This document shows positions 1 to 8,944 of a stretch of DNA of 64,000 nt, piece after piece; within the stretch, counting starts at the first letter, position 1, and every line of letters begins with the position of its first letter. The translations under genes were made by a program, and so were the position numbers. The DNA is from Paraburkholderia sabiae (lineage in GTDB: Bacteria > Pseudomonadota > Gammaproteobacteria > Burkholderiales > Burkholderiaceae): contig NZ_CP125296.1 of the NCBI RefSeq assembly GCF_030412785.1, positions 372,001 to 436,000 on the forward strand. The letters are read 5' to 3'. The notes beneath the pieces are model-generated. The model saw only the letters and a list, made by a program, of their open reading frames with translations. It ran no database searches and was not told the DNA's origin.

Positions 1-1
1 C

Positions 2-493
2 GACGGCAGCTGGCTCGTCAATCCCGCGACCTTCCCGATCTGGGAGCGCTGCGCCGAGATCGGCATGACGATGGCCGTGCAGACGACGCCCGATGGGCTC
101 GCGATGGTCGCCGAACTCGCAGAACGCTTCCCCTCGGTGAGAATCGCGCTCGATCACTGCGCGCGCCCCGATCTCGAAGATGGCCCGCCGTATGCGCGTT
201 GCGCAGCGCTGTTCGATCTCGCGAAGTACGACAACGTGTACATGAAGATCACGCCCCGGACCTTCGACCTTGCGCAGACGTCGCCGGGCGGCGCGGAAGC
301 GTTCTTTCCGAAACTGGTGGAAGTATTCGGCGCGGATCATCTCGCGTTCGGCTCGAACTATCCGGCTTCGGCGGGGCCGTTGAAGAAGCTGATCGAGCAG
401 GGCAACGCCTGTTTTGCGAGTCTGAGCGAGGAAGACCGCGCGTGGGTGTGGGGCCGTACGGCGAAGGTGCTTTATCCGTCGCTGGCTGATTGA
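2..493 (+). CDS. Amidohydrolase family 2 protein, C-terminal part (left-truncated)
   Basis: The reading frame is open from the first base, so the start lies outside the window; about 163 C-terminal residues are present. It is the C-terminal half of a TIM-barrel amidohydrolase-2 protein (family of 2-pyrone-4,6-dicarboxylate lactonase). A DHCARPD motif matches the conserved H-x-x-R-P-D strand end. The late metal or catalytic position, usually Asp in GSDxP or GTDWP, reads GSNYP here (Asn codon 356-358). It closely resembles the complete gene at 7170-8015 along its length, so the two are paralogues. The fused tripartite transporter gene follows 48 bp downstream and is probably co-transcribed. The substrate is not deducible. 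Confidence 0.85.
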   Translation, partial: DGSWLVNPATFPIWERCAEIGMTMAVQTTPDGLAMVAELAERFPSVRIALDHCARPDLEDGPPYARCAALFDLAKYDNVYMKITPRTFDLAQTSPGGAEAFFPKLVEVFGADHLAFGSNYPASAGPLKKLIEQGNACFASLSEEDRAWVWGRTAKVLYPSLAD

Positions 494-541
494 ACGCTTA
501 ACAGTAAGCCAACCCGGCTTGCCCTCTCATCAGGATCACGC

Positions 542-2548
542 ATGGAATTTTTCAACGATGCGACGCTCATGGCAGCAGGCCATGCTCTGTCGACGCTCCT
601 GCAATTCAACCGGCTGATCTTTCTTGTGTTCGGCGTCGTGGTTGGACTGGCGATCGGGCTGTTGCCTGGAATCGGCGGCTTGACCGGCTTCGCACTGCTG
701 GTGCCGTTCACCTACACGATGGACCCGTACGCGGCCTTTGCGATGCTGCTCGGCATGGCGTCCGTCATCACGACGTCCGACGTGATTCCCGCCGTGCTGT
801 TCGGCGTGCCGGGACACGCGGCGTCGCAGGCGACCGTGCTCGACGGTTTACCGATGACGAAGCGCGGCGAAGCATCGCGCGCATTGAGTGCGTGCTACAC
901 GTCGTCGCTGCTCGGCGGCCTGATCGGCGCGGTCATTCTCGCGTTTTCGCTGCCGCTGGTACGGCCATTCGTGCTCTCGATCGGCACGCCCGAAATGCTG
1001 GGGCTCACGATCTTCGGCGTATCGATGGTGTCGGCGCTGTCGGGCAATGCGCCGCTGCGTGGCGTGGTCGCGGCATGCTTCGGCATTCTCGTCGGCATGA
1101 TCGGCACCAATGTCGCAACGCGACAAATGCGCTGGACGGGCGACATCCTCTATCTGCAGGACGGCATTCCGCTGGTGCCGATCATCCTCGGTATCTTCGC
1201 GTTGCCCGAGCTGTGCGAACTCGCGATACGACGCACGGCCATCGCCGAAAACGTGCAGTTCAGTTCGCGTCGCGGGATGCAGCAGGGCGTCGTCGACAGT
1301 CTGCGCAACTGGTTTCTGGTGCTGCGCTGCGGTGGGCTCGGTGCGATTCTCGGCGCAGTGCCGGGCATCACGGGCGCGGTGACGGACTGGATCGCCTACG
1401 GTCATGCATTGCAGACTTCGAAGGGCGCGAAGGAAACGTTCACCACGGGCGATGTGCGTGGCGTGATCGCGCCCGAAGCCGCCAACAACGCGCGGGAAGG
1501 CGGCAGCCTTGTGCCGATGCTGTCGTTCGGCGTACCCGGCGGCGCGGCACAGGCGATTCTGCTCGGCGCGATGATGGTGCACGGCTTCATTCCCGGCCCC
1601 GACATGCTGACCAAGCACCTCGACTTCACCTATTCGATGGTGTGGTCGATCGCGCTGGCCAACATCTTCGGCGCGGGTCTGTGCTTTCTGCTCAGCGGGC
1701 AATTCGCGAAGATTTCGACGCTGCGCTACACGCTGATTCTGCCCGTCATCATGCCGATCATCTATGTCGGTGCTTTTCAGGGCTCGCGCAGCTGGGGCGA
1801 TCTGTTCGTGCTGCTGATCGCAGGGGTGATCGGCTGGACGATGAAGCGCCTGCGGTGGGCGCGCCCGCCGCTGATTCTCGGTCTCGTGCTCGGCGTGCTG
1901 ATGGAGCGCTACATGTCGATTTCCTTCGTGCGTTACGGCACCGACTGGCTGACGCGTCCCGTCGTGATGGTGCTGCTCACGCTCGCCGCGCTGGTGTTCT
2001 TCAAGCCGCTGTTCAACGCGCTGCGCAGCGGCGGCCTCGCACGGATGCGGCCGAGCGGAAAGATCGCATTCAAGCTCGAAGATCTCGTCTACGTGTTCTT
2101 CATCGGCATCGGGCTGTACATGCTGATCACCTCGCAGAGCTGGCTGCTGATGGCGCGAATCGGACCGACGGTCATTGCGAGCATTCTTGTGATCGCGGGA
2201 ACGTCCAGTCTCGCCTACAAGGTCTTCGTGATTCCGGCGCAGGGGGGAACCGCGCATGCCGGCGGCGGCATCCACATGGATGTGTCGAGCGACGGCGGAG
2301 AAAAGCTGTCGAACAAGGTCACGTTGCAGCGTGCAGCGAAGTTCTTCGGCTGGTTCGTCGGGTTTCTCGTGTGCATGTCGCTGATCGGCATGATCCCGAC
2401 GGTGCCGATCGTGATCGTCGCGTTCATGCGGATTGAAGGACGCGAGTCCTGGCGCCTCAGCCTGATCCTCGCGGCGTGCGTGACGGCCGTCATCTACGGC
2501 GTCTTCGACCAGATCATCCACATTCCCTGGCCGAGCAGCCTGCTTTGA
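542..2548 (+). CDS. Tripartite tricarboxylate transporter, TctA-TctB fusion
   Basis: A 668-aa integral membrane protein. Residues about 1-500 form the large TctA subunit of the TTT family, with the GLLPGIGG signature near the N-terminus and many hydrophobic helices. Residues about 505-668 form a second block with four hydrophobic segments around a polar loop, as in the small TctB subunit. TctA is normally about 500 aa and TctB about 150 aa from a separate gene, so this is a natural fusion. TTT systems import di- and tricarboxylates or aromatic acids with a periplasmic TctC protein. No tctC is found in the window. Context suggests uptake of a carboxylated catabolic substrate. Confidence 0.88.
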   Translation: MEFFNDATLMAAGHALSTLLQFNRLIFLVFGVVVGLAIGLLPGIGGLTGFALLVPFTYTMDPYAAFAMLLGMASVITTSDVIPAVLFGVPGHAASQATVLDGLPMTKRGEASRALSACYTSSLLGGLIGAVILAFSLPLVRPFVLSIGTPEMLGLTIFGVSMVSALSGNAPLRGVVAACFGILVGMIGTNVATRQMRWTGDILYLQDGIPLVPIILGIFALPELCELAIRRTAIAENVQFSSRRGMQQGVVDSLRNWFLVLRCGGLGAILGAVPGITGAVTDWIAYGHALQTSKGAKETFTTGDVRGVIAPEAANNAREGGSLVPMLSFGVPGGAAQAILLGAMMVHGFIPGPDMLTKHLDFTYSMVWSIALANIFGAGLCFLLSGQFAKISTLRYTLILPVIMPIIYVGAFQGSRSWGDLFVLLIAGVIGWTMKRLRWARPPLILGLVLGVLMERYMSISFVRYGTDWLTRPVVMVLLTLAALVFFKPLFNALRSGGLARMRPSGKIAFKLEDLVYVFFIGIGLYMLITSQSWLLMARIGPTVIASILVIAGTSSLAYKVFVIPAQGGTAHAGGGIHMDVSSDGGEKLSNKVTLQRAAKFFGWFVGFLVCMSLIGMIPTVPIVIVAFMRIEGRESWRLSLILAACVTAVIYGVFDQIIHIPWPSSLL

Positions 2549-2593
2549 CGCAGCCGCGAAGCCATGTGACGAAGAACACTTGAAGGACATCAA

Positions 2594-3124
2594 ATGACGG
2601 ACAACCGACTCGAACGCATCGACCCGGACAACGCCACGGTCGATCAGAAGAAAGTGATTGCGAAGCTGGGCGAAGGGCGCGGACGTATCCCGACGCCGTT
2701 CAACATCTGGCTGCACAACCCGAATCTGGCCGAAGGGATGGAGATCATCGGCACGCACGTCGACCATTCGCCGGTGTTGAGCGAGGCGGAAAGCGAAGTC
2801 GCGATTCTGGCGACGGCCGTGTTCTGGAATGCGCCTTATGTGATCGCCAATCATCGTCGGCATGCGCTGAAGTCCGGCGTGCCCGAGGCAGTCGTCACGG
2901 CGATCCTGGAGAAGCGGCGGCCCGAAGCTGGCGACGATCGTTTCGGCCTGATCTGCGATGCGGTTTGCGACATTCTCGCGGGCGGTGTCATCGACGACAC
3001 TCGCTTTGCGCGCTACGACGCCGGGCTAGGCCGCGCGGTGATCGCCGAACTGCTCGTCACGGTGGGCTATTTCACGTCGATTTCGCTCGGCATGACGTTG
3101 CATGCGCTGACGCCGAAGCATTGA
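2594..3124 (+). CDS. Carboxymuconolactone decarboxylase-like (AhpD-fold) protein
   Basis: A 176-aa soluble protein of the carboxymuconolactone decarboxylase (CMD) family. The helical core with SEAESEVAIL, then an NHRRHA segment, matches the family's conserved Glu and His region. The CxxC pair of peroxidase-type AhpD proteins is absent, so a peroxidase role is unlikely and a lyase or isomerase-like role is more plausible. An RBS (aaggac) precedes the ATG. It lies 45 bp after the TctAB fusion and just before a LysR gene, apparently in the same transcript, so it probably acts on the imported compound or a derivative. The exact reaction is unknown. Confidence 0.78.
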   Translation: MTDNRLERIDPDNATVDQKKVIAKLGEGRGRIPTPFNIWLHNPNLAEGMEIIGTHVDHSPVLSEAESEVAILATAVFWNAPYVIANHRRHALKSGVPEAVVTAILEKRRPEAGDDRFGLICDAVCDILAGGVIDDTRFARYDAGLGRAVIAELLVTVGYFTSISLGMTLHALTPKH

Positions 3125-3164
3125 TGCGGCGTGGCAAGTTGATCAAAACGCGGAGGCTCACGAC

Positions 3165-4172
3165 GTGTCAGCTCTCGACTGGTACCTGCAGATCAACCTG
3201 AAGGCGCGGCACCTGCGCCTGCTCGTGACGATCGACACATACCGCAACCTGACCCAGGTCGCCGATGTCACGCATGTGACCGTGCCCGCTGTTTCGAAGT
3301 CGCTGGCCGAACTCGAAAAGGGACTCGGACTCACGCTGTTCTCGCGCACGGCGCAGGGCCTCGTGCCGACGCAATACGGCGATTGCCTGATGCGGCACGC
3401 GCGCGAGATGCTGACCATCCTGCATCAGGCACGCGATGAACTGAAGGCACTGAGTTCGGGAACGGAAGGCAAGGTGCATATCGGCATGCTGCCCGCGTCG
3501 GCTTCGGTGCTGCTGCCGCAGGCGTTGAGCATTCTGAAGCAGCGCTCGCCGGGTACGAACGTGATGGTCACGGAAGGCACGACGGGTTCGCTGCTGCCTG
3601 AGCTGTGGCAAGGCCATCTCGATCTCGTCGTGGGCCGCCTGCCGCCGCCGGATACGCTCGGCAGCTTCGAGGAGAAGGAGCTGCTCGAAGAGCCCGTGAC
3701 GCTGATGACGGGCCGTCATCATCCGCTCGCGCGCAGGAAGACGCTGACGTGGGCGGACCTGCGGCCCTTCCCGTGGATACTGCCGCCGCCCGGTTCGATC
3801 CTGCGCGATCCGCTTGAGCGCGCACTGGAAGCGCACGACGTGCCGTTGACCAGCAACTACATCGAAACGCTGTCGATTCACGTGGCGCGCGCGCATCTGC
3901 AGATTTCGGACTTCATTGCGGTGATGGCGGGCACGCCCGGCGGCGAGACCGCCCAGCCGCTCCATACGCTTCCGTTGAGCCTGCCTCGTCTGCTGCGTCC
4001 CGCGGGCGTGCTGTGGAACCGCAACCGCGGCCTGTCGCCCAGCGCGCAGCTGATGGTGTCGTGTCTCGAAGAGGCCGCCGAGCGGCTGCAGACGGGCGCA
4101 GGGTCGGCGCCGCGTGCAGTGTCGGCGTCGTCGAAAGCCAACCGGGCGAACGGGGTTTCCGAGGCGCGTTGA
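3165..4172 (+). CDS. LysR-family transcriptional regulator
   Basis: A 335-aa LysR-type regulator. The N-terminal winged HTH spans residues about 10-70 (DVTHVTVPAVSKSLAELE is the recognition region), followed by a two-lobed effector-binding domain. The GTG start is chosen because cggagg lies 9 nt upstream. It is the last gene of the plus-strand group amidohydrolase-TctAB-CMD, which is unusual because many LysR genes are divergent from their targets. It probably senses the transported compound and controls this group or the operon beginning at 5103. The tail beyond about residue 305 is Ala/Ser rich and low complexity. Confidence 0.9.
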   Translation: MSALDWYLQINLKARHLRLLVTIDTYRNLTQVADVTHVTVPAVSKSLAELEKGLGLTLFSRTAQGLVPTQYGDCLMRHAREMLTILHQARDELKALSSGTEGKVHIGMLPASASVLLPQALSILKQRSPGTNVMVTEGTTGSLLPELWQGHLDLVVGRLPPPDTLGSFEEKELLEEPVTLMTGRHHPLARRKTLTWADLRPFPWILPPPGSILRDPLERALEAHDVPLTSNYIETLSIHVARAHLQISDFIAVMAGTPGGETAQPLHTLPLSLPRLLRPAGVLWNRNRGLSPSAQLMVSCLEEAAERLQTGAGSAPRAVSASSKANRANGVSEAR

Positions 4173-4321
4173 CGGCTGTTCGGCTTTCGTCGTCTCCCGT
4201 TCGCTCGTACTCGCCGCCATGCAGGACATGGCAGATTTGTCAGCGGGCTGCCAGCTTTCGGACAGTTGCGCGGTTCTACACTTCGTCGTGGTGTTCCCGT
4301 TTTTCCTCAAGAGCGGAGACC

Positions 4322-4621
4322 ATGATGAAGATCGTTCTTGCCTGCCTGACGCTTCCCGTATTGCTGGCGGCTTGCGCCGCTCCGTCTGCCGACAGTCTGT
4401 CGAGCGCCCACATCACGCCACAGCAGTGCCAGGATCTCGCCGCGCTCAAAGCGGGCGCTGCACCCACGCACCAGCGTCTGACGAGCGAAGTCGCGGTGCT
4501 GCTGACGGCGGACTACAACCCGGTGACGGAAGCGGACACCTATCCCGGATCGTTCCATCACGCGCAGCGGCGCGTGAATGACTGGTACGCGAACGACTGT
4601 CGCGATGTGAGACTCGAGTAA
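4322..4621 (+). CDS. Small lipoprotein with DUF4148-like spacing
   Basis: A 99-aa protein starting MMKIV, with a short hydrophobic segment and a lipobox (LLAAC), so it is a predicted lipoprotein with the acylated Cys near residue 20. Translation may begin at either of two consecutive ATGs (4322 or 4325). After the lipobox, the segment from LTSEV through YNP to the YPGSFHHAQRRV stretch has the layout of Burkholderiaceae DUF4148 proteins: a helix, Y-[NS]-P, then Y-P and a helix. A clear DUF4148 protein lies at 16311-16595. The relation is suggested by pattern only. Function is unknown; it appears to be a stand-alone gene. Confidence 0.75.
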   Translation: MMKIVLACLTLPVLLAACAAPSADSLSSAHITPQQCQDLAALKAGAAPTHQRLTSEVAVLLTADYNPVTEADTYPGSFHHAQRRVNDWYANDCRDVRLE

Positions 4622-5102
4622 AGCAGCCGTTGCCCACGCTCCGGGTTCGCTCGCGCCGGGCGGCAGCGCGCGGGCGATCCTTCGCTGTTAGCTATTGAGT
4701 CAACATAACGGAAGACTCAAGCGCCCGCTTTGCCTCAACGCCGGATCGCCGGATCGCCGGATTGTCCCGACGAATCCAGCCGTCAAGCGCACATTCCCTC
4801 TTTCACCCGATACGCATCGCCGGTCGCGTGCAGCGGCGCGGCCGACGTCTTCCTCACCGCACCTTACCGGGCTGGAACAGCAACTGCGTTCAGACGTTCA
4901 GATATGGCGCGCCTTCGCCCATGCTGGCGCGCGTCGACGTCTGCTGGATCTCGCGAGCCTTTACCAAATGGTTAATGCTCCCGCAGGTTAATTCAATAGA
5001 CGGAAAACCGGCGCGGAAAGATCATTCAGTCAACGAGATCGCCTGAACAGCCGAGCGGCTTGCCAGAGGCTGATCCGATCGTCCAAGTCACAGGAGACTA
5101 AG
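4622..5102. other. Intergenic region before the decarboxylase/hydratase operon
   Basis: About 480 bp without a convincing gene; the short ORFs crossing it lack RBSs and family features. It has a small tandem repeat (ccggatcg, three near-copies around 4741-4760). Near its right end lies the promoter-like motif GGTTAA-N17-TCAATAGACG (4970-5002). It is probably the leader of the operon beginning at 5103. Confidence 0.6.
4970..5002 (+). promoter_or_regulatory. Bipartite promoter-like motif, copy 1
   Basis: GGTTAA (4970-4975), 17 bp, then TCAATAGACG (4993-5002). The same two blocks with the same 17-bp gap recur at 12778-12810 and 14199-14231. This copy is 100 bp before the TTG start at 5103. The gap fits a promoter, but the blocks do not resemble a sigma-70 consensus. 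Which sigma factor or regulator reads it is unknown. Confidence 0.6.
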
Positions 5103-6074
5103 TTGACCAAGAAAGTTCATCTCAAGCTCGCCATCGCCGAGCATCCGCACACGGCTGCGATTCGTGACGGTTCCATTCCTATCGAAGGCGTGGATGCCGA
5201 ATTCATCACCGTTCATCCGCAAATCGGCGCGTTCCGCCGCATGGTCCGCGACGTCGAGTTCGACGTATGCGAACTGGCGCCGACGACGTACATCATCGCC
5301 CGCGCTTACGGTGCGCCGTTCGTCGCGCTGCCGATTTTCGTCGTGCGCCGCTTCCACCATTCGGGCCTGCTGGTCCGCCCGGACGCGAACATCAAGACGC
5401 CGAAGGATCTTGAAGGCAAGAAGGTCGGCGTGCGCGCGTATTCGGTGACGACGGGCGCATGGACGCGTCAGGTGCTGATGGATGAGTTCGGCCTCGACGC
5501 ATCGAAAGTGACCTGGGTCGTCGACGACGAAGAGCACGTCACGCAGCTGAAGCTGCCGCCGAACGTGATTCACGCGCCCGCAGGCAGCTCGCTCGCGGAA
5601 ATGATGGAGAAGGGCGAACTCGTGGCGGGCATGCACGGCAACGCGGGCATCGGCCGCACCGGTGCGCCGACGGGCGGCTGGAAGGAAGTGGAAGCCGACT
5701 ATCCCGACCTGTTCCCGAACGCCGCCGAACTCGAAGCCGAGTACTACGCGCGGACGGGCGTTTATCCGATGCACGGCACGATCGTCGTGAAGGACTCGGT
5801 GCTGGCCGAGCATCCGTGGGTCGCGAAGTCGATCTACGACGCGTTCGACAAGGCCAAGAAAGACTGGCTGGCGAAACTCGATGCAGGCGAACTCACCGAC
5901 AAGAAGAACCAGAAGTACCGCGATCTGCAGAAGATCGTCGGACACGATCCGCTGCCGTACGGCATCGAGGAAAACCGCAAGACCATCGAAGCGCTCGAAG
6001 CGACCGCGTTCAAGCAGGGCCTGACGCCGCGCCGCATGTCGATGAGCGAGCTGTTCGTCGATCCCCGCGTTTGA
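5103..6074 (+). CDS. 4,5-dihydroxyphthalate decarboxylase-like protein (Pht5-like), copy 1
   Basis: A 323-aa protein with the periplasmic-binding-protein-II fold used by 4,5-dihydroxyphthalate decarboxylases (Pht5 family). It has the paired motifs DVCELAPTTYI and EGKKVGVRAYSVTT, and a PRRMSMSELF tail. No signal peptide is present (the N-terminus is charged: TKKVHLKLAIAE), so it should be a cytoplasmic enzyme, not a transport receptor. The start is TTG, supported by aggag at 5092-5096. It is followed within 45 bp by a LigJ-type hydratase. In known pathways Pht5 yields protocatechuate from 4,5-dihydroxyphthalate. The true substrate here is uncertain. A paralogue lies at 10533-11426 in the same operon. 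Confidence 0.82.
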   Translation: MTKKVHLKLAIAEHPHTAAIRDGSIPIEGVDAEFITVHPQIGAFRRMVRDVEFDVCELAPTTYIIARAYGAPFVALPIFVVRRFHHSGLLVRPDANIKTPKDLEGKKVGVRAYSVTTGAWTRQVLMDEFGLDASKVTWVVDDEEHVTQLKLPPNVIHAPAGSSLAEMMEKGELVAGMHGNAGIGRTGAPTGGWKEVEADYPDLFPNAAELEAEYYARTGVYPMHGTIVVKDSVLAEHPWVAKSIYDAFDKAKKDWLAKLDAGELTDKKNQKYRDLQKIVGHDPLPYGIEENRKTIEALEATAFKQGLTPRRMSMSELFVDPRV

Positions 6075-6117
6075 ACTCCGTAGTCAACTTCGTATTGAAC
6101 TTCGCACGGAAGAAAAA

Positions 6118-7143
6118 ATGATCATCGATTGCCACGGTCACTTCACGACCGTTCCTGCTTCCTTCCGCGACTGGCGCGCCAAGCAGATCGACTCCGCCAA
6201 CGATCCCGCGAACGCGCCGCCGCTGTCCGGCGCGCACGTCAGCGATGACGAGATCCGCGAAGGCGTCGGCAACGGCCAGTTGCGTCTGCAAAAAGAGCGC
6301 GGCGGCGACCTCACGCTGTTCTCGCCGATCGCCGGCCTGATGAGCCACCACCTCGGCAACGAGCGCACGAGCCTCGAATGGGCCGAAGTGTCGAACAATC
6401 TCGTACGCCGTGTCTGCGATCTGTACCCGGACAACTTCGTGCCCGTCTGCCAGTTGCCGCAGTCGCCGTCGGCTCCGCCGAAGAACTCGGTTGCCGAGCT
6501 GCGCCGCTGTATCGAAGAGATGGGTTTCGTCGGCTGCAATCTGAATCCCGATCCGAGCGGCGGCTACTGGACGGGCAAGCCGATGACGGATCGCGAGTGG
6601 TATCCGCTCTACGAAGCGCTGTGCGATCTCGACGTGCCCGCGATGATCCACGTCGCCGCGTCGTGCAATCCGTGCCATCACGGCACGGGCGCGCATTACC
6701 TGAACGCCGACACGTCCGTCTTCATGCAGCTGTTGCAGGGCGATCTGTTCAAGGACTTCCCGACGCTGCGTCTCGTGATTCCGCACGGCGGCGGCGCGGT
6801 GCCCTATCACTGGGGCCGTTATCGCGGCATGTCGCTGGAGATGGCGAAGCGTCCGCTCGAAGGGCTACTGAACAACGTCTTCTTCGACACCTGCGTCTAT
6901 CACCATCCGGGCGTGGAACTGCTGACCAAGGTCGTGCCGACCAGCAACGTGCTGTTCGGCTCCGAAATGATCGGCGCCGTGCGCGGCCGCGATCCGAACA
7001 CGGGCGAGTACTTCGACGACACGAAGCGCTACATCGACGCGTGCGACGCACTGAGCGACGCCGACCGTCACGCGATCTTCGAAGGCAATGCACGCCGCGT
7101 GTATCCGCGTCTGGATGCACACCTCAAAGCCAAGGGACTGTAA
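6118..7143 (+). CDS. ligJ: 4-oxalomesaconate hydratase (LigJ-type amidohydrolase)
   Basis: A 341-aa amidohydrolase-2 protein closely matching LigJ, which hydrates 4-oxalomesaconate to 4-carboxy-4-hydroxy-2-oxoadipate in the 4,5-cleavage pathway of protocatechuate and gallate. Family landmarks are present: His6 and His8 (DCHGH), His178 (MIHVAAS), His223 (IPHGGG) and Glu283 (SEMIGAVRG), plus the conserved GCNLNPDPSGG stretch and the ARRVYPRLDA tail. Length is that of LigJ. It sits between a Pht5-like gene and a second amidohydrolase, with a downstream HpcH/HpaI aldolase that could act on the hydration product. No ring-cleavage dioxygenase is in the window. Confidence 0.88.
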   Translation: MIIDCHGHFTTVPASFRDWRAKQIDSANDPANAPPLSGAHVSDDEIREGVGNGQLRLQKERGGDLTLFSPIAGLMSHHLGNERTSLEWAEVSNNLVRRVCDLYPDNFVPVCQLPQSPSAPPKNSVAELRRCIEEMGFVGCNLNPDPSGGYWTGKPMTDREWYPLYEALCDLDVPAMIHVAASCNPCHHGTGAHYLNADTSVFMQLLQGDLFKDFPTLRLVIPHGGGAVPYHWGRYRGMSLEMAKRPLEGLLNNVFFDTCVYHHPGVELLTKVVPTSNVLFGSEMIGAVRGRDPNTGEYFDDTKRYIDACDALSDADRHAIFEGNARRVYPRLDAHLKAKGL

Positions 7144-7169
7144 CGCAGCCGACAGGCTGGACGGACATC

Positions 7170-8015
7170 ATGAACTTCATCGACATTCATCCTCACATCA
7201 TCTCGGACGATGAGAAGCGCTATCCGCCCGCGCCGCTGTTCGGCAAGCGTTCGGACTGGTCGCAGGAGCGTCCCAACACCGTCGAAGCGTTGATCCAGGC
7301 GATGGACGAAGCAGGCGTCGCGAAGGCTGCCGTCGTGCATTCGTCGACCACTTACGGCTTCGACAACAGCTACGTCGTGGACGGCTGCAACCAGTACAAG
7401 GATCGGCTCGTGGCCGTCGGCTCCGTCGACATGCTGGCCGACGACGTGCCCGCCGTGATCAAGGGTTGGGCCGACAAGGGCCTTGCCGGGCTGCGCATCT
7501 TCACGGGCGGCTCGACGAAGGACTTCGATCCGAGCGAACTCGACAATCCCAAATCCTTCAAGGCATGGGAGATGCTGGCCGAACTGAAACTGCCGATGTG
7601 CATCCAGACGGGTCCGATCGGCCTGCCGCAGGTGCGCATGCTGGCGGAGAAGTTCAAGGGCGTGAACATCATTCTCGATCACCTCGGCCGCCCGGATGTG
7701 CTCGACGGTCCGCCGTACGCGAACGCCGCCAGCCTGTTCGCGCTCGCCGATCTGCCGAACATCTACCTCAAGCTCACGCCGCGCATTTTCGGCGACGTGA
7801 AGAAAGAGAAGGCGAGTGCGGAGACCTTCTTCCCGCGCGTCGTCGAAGCCTTCGGTGCGCAGCGCCTCGCATGGGGTTCGAACTTCCCGACCTCGCCCGG
7901 CACGCTCACGGAGATCCTCGCGACGGCCCAGGAAGGGCTCGCCTGCCTCAGCAACGAAGACCGCACGTGGATCTTCGGCAAGACCGCACAGAAGCTGTAC
8001 CCGGCCCTGGGCTGA
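7170..8015 (+). CDS. Amidohydrolase family 2 protein (LigI-like superfamily)
   Basis: A 281-aa TIM-barrel hydrolase. It has the N-terminal metal motif HPH (His7, His9), an ILDHLGRPD motif (His171) and a late GSNFP segment. There Asn238 occupies the position that is Asp in 2-pyrone-4,6-dicarboxylate lactonase. The start is the ATG 26 bp after ligJ. It is a paralogue of the truncated gene at the left edge, which shares the Asn variant. It may open a lactone or hydrolyse a C-C or C-N bond in the same pathway as LigJ. The assignment beyond superfamily is uncertain. Confidence 0.82.
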   Translation: MNFIDIHPHIISDDEKRYPPAPLFGKRSDWSQERPNTVEALIQAMDEAGVAKAAVVHSSTTYGFDNSYVVDGCNQYKDRLVAVGSVDMLADDVPAVIKGWADKGLAGLRIFTGGSTKDFDPSELDNPKSFKAWEMLAELKLPMCIQTGPIGLPQVRMLAEKFKGVNIILDHLGRPDVLDGPPYANAASLFALADLPNIYLKLTPRIFGDVKKEKASAETFFPRVVEAFGAQRLAWGSNFPTSPGTLTEILATAQEGLACLSNEDRTWIFGKTAQKLYPALG

Positions 8016-8086
8016 GGTTCGACAACATGCCACCCGCGCGAGCGCCCCAGTGAAGCGGCGCCGCGCAGAGAGAACGAGAGAGACAC

Positions 8087-8944
8087 ATGTCCAACAATCG
8101 CCTGAACAGCATCATTCGCGCGTTCGAATCGGGCAAGGCCGCGCACGCCGCCTTCGCCAAGCTCGACAAGCAGACCGCCATCGAAATGAGCGACTCGCCG
8201 TACGACGGCCTCGTCTTCGAGATGGAGCACAACCCGTACGACGTCAGCGCGCTCGGCGATGCACTGCAATACATGCTCAGCCGCAAGCAGATCGCCGAGT
8301 CGGCGTCGGTGGAAACCAAGGTCACGCCGATCGCGCGCATTCCCGCCAACGGCGTCGAGATGAACCAGAGCTTCGCGAAGCAGGTGCTCGATCGCGGCGC
8401 GTACGGCGTGATCTGGCCGCACGTGGCGACCGTCGAACAGGCCTACAACGCTGTCGCGTCGTGCCGTTACGCGCGGCCGAAGAGCGCGCCGCTGTACGAA
8501 CCGAAGGGCGTACGCGGCGACGGTCCGGCCAATGCCGCGCGCTACTGGGGCCTGTCGATGCAGGAGTATTACGAAAAGGCCGACGTCTGGCCGCTCGCGC
8601 CGCAAGGCGAAATCCTCGTTGGTCTGATGTGCGAGAGCACGCAGGCCATCGAGAACCTCGACGACATTCTCGCGAACGTGCCCGGCATCGGTTTCATCCT
8701 GATTGGCGAGGGCGATCTCAGCCAGGAACTCGGCTTCCCGCGTCAGTACGAGCATCCTGAAGTCGTCGATGCGATGCGCCAGATCGTCGAGACATGCAAG
8801 AAGCACAACGTCGTCGTCGGCCATCCGCACGTCACGGCGAAGAACCATCGACGCCTGATGGAAGAGGGCTACCGCTTCCTGATGTCGGCGCCGCAGCGCA
8901 CGTATGGCGTGGTCGGCCTCGCACGCGACATGGCAGGCTACTGA
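8087..8944 (+). CDS. HpcH/HpaI-family (class II) aldolase
   Basis: A 285-aa protein of the HpcH/HpaI aldolase/citrate lyase family, which cleaves 2-oxo-4-hydroxy acids to pyruvate or oxaloacetate plus an aldehyde or oxoacid using a divalent metal. Metal ligands appear as the Glu in LMCESTQAIENL and the Asp in GEGDLSQELGF. The PHVAT and GHPHVT motifs are also typical. An RBS-like gagaga run precedes the ATG. Its stop overlaps the ATG of the next gene by 1 bp. As neighbour of LigJ it is the natural candidate for cleaving 4-carboxy-4-hydroxy-2-oxoadipate or an analogue. Confidence 0.87.
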   Translation: MSNNRLNSIIRAFESGKAAHAAFAKLDKQTAIEMSDSPYDGLVFEMEHNPYDVSALGDALQYMLSRKQIAESASVETKVTPIARIPANGVEMNQSFAKQVLDRGAYGVIWPHVATVEQAYNAVASCRYARPKSAPLYEPKGVRGDGPANAARYWGLSMQEYYEKADVWPLAPQGEILVGLMCESTQAIENLDDILANVPGIGFILIGEGDLSQELGFPRQYEHPEVVDAMRQIVETCKKHNVVVGHPHVTAKNHRRLMEEGYRFLMSAPQRTYGVVGLARDMAGY

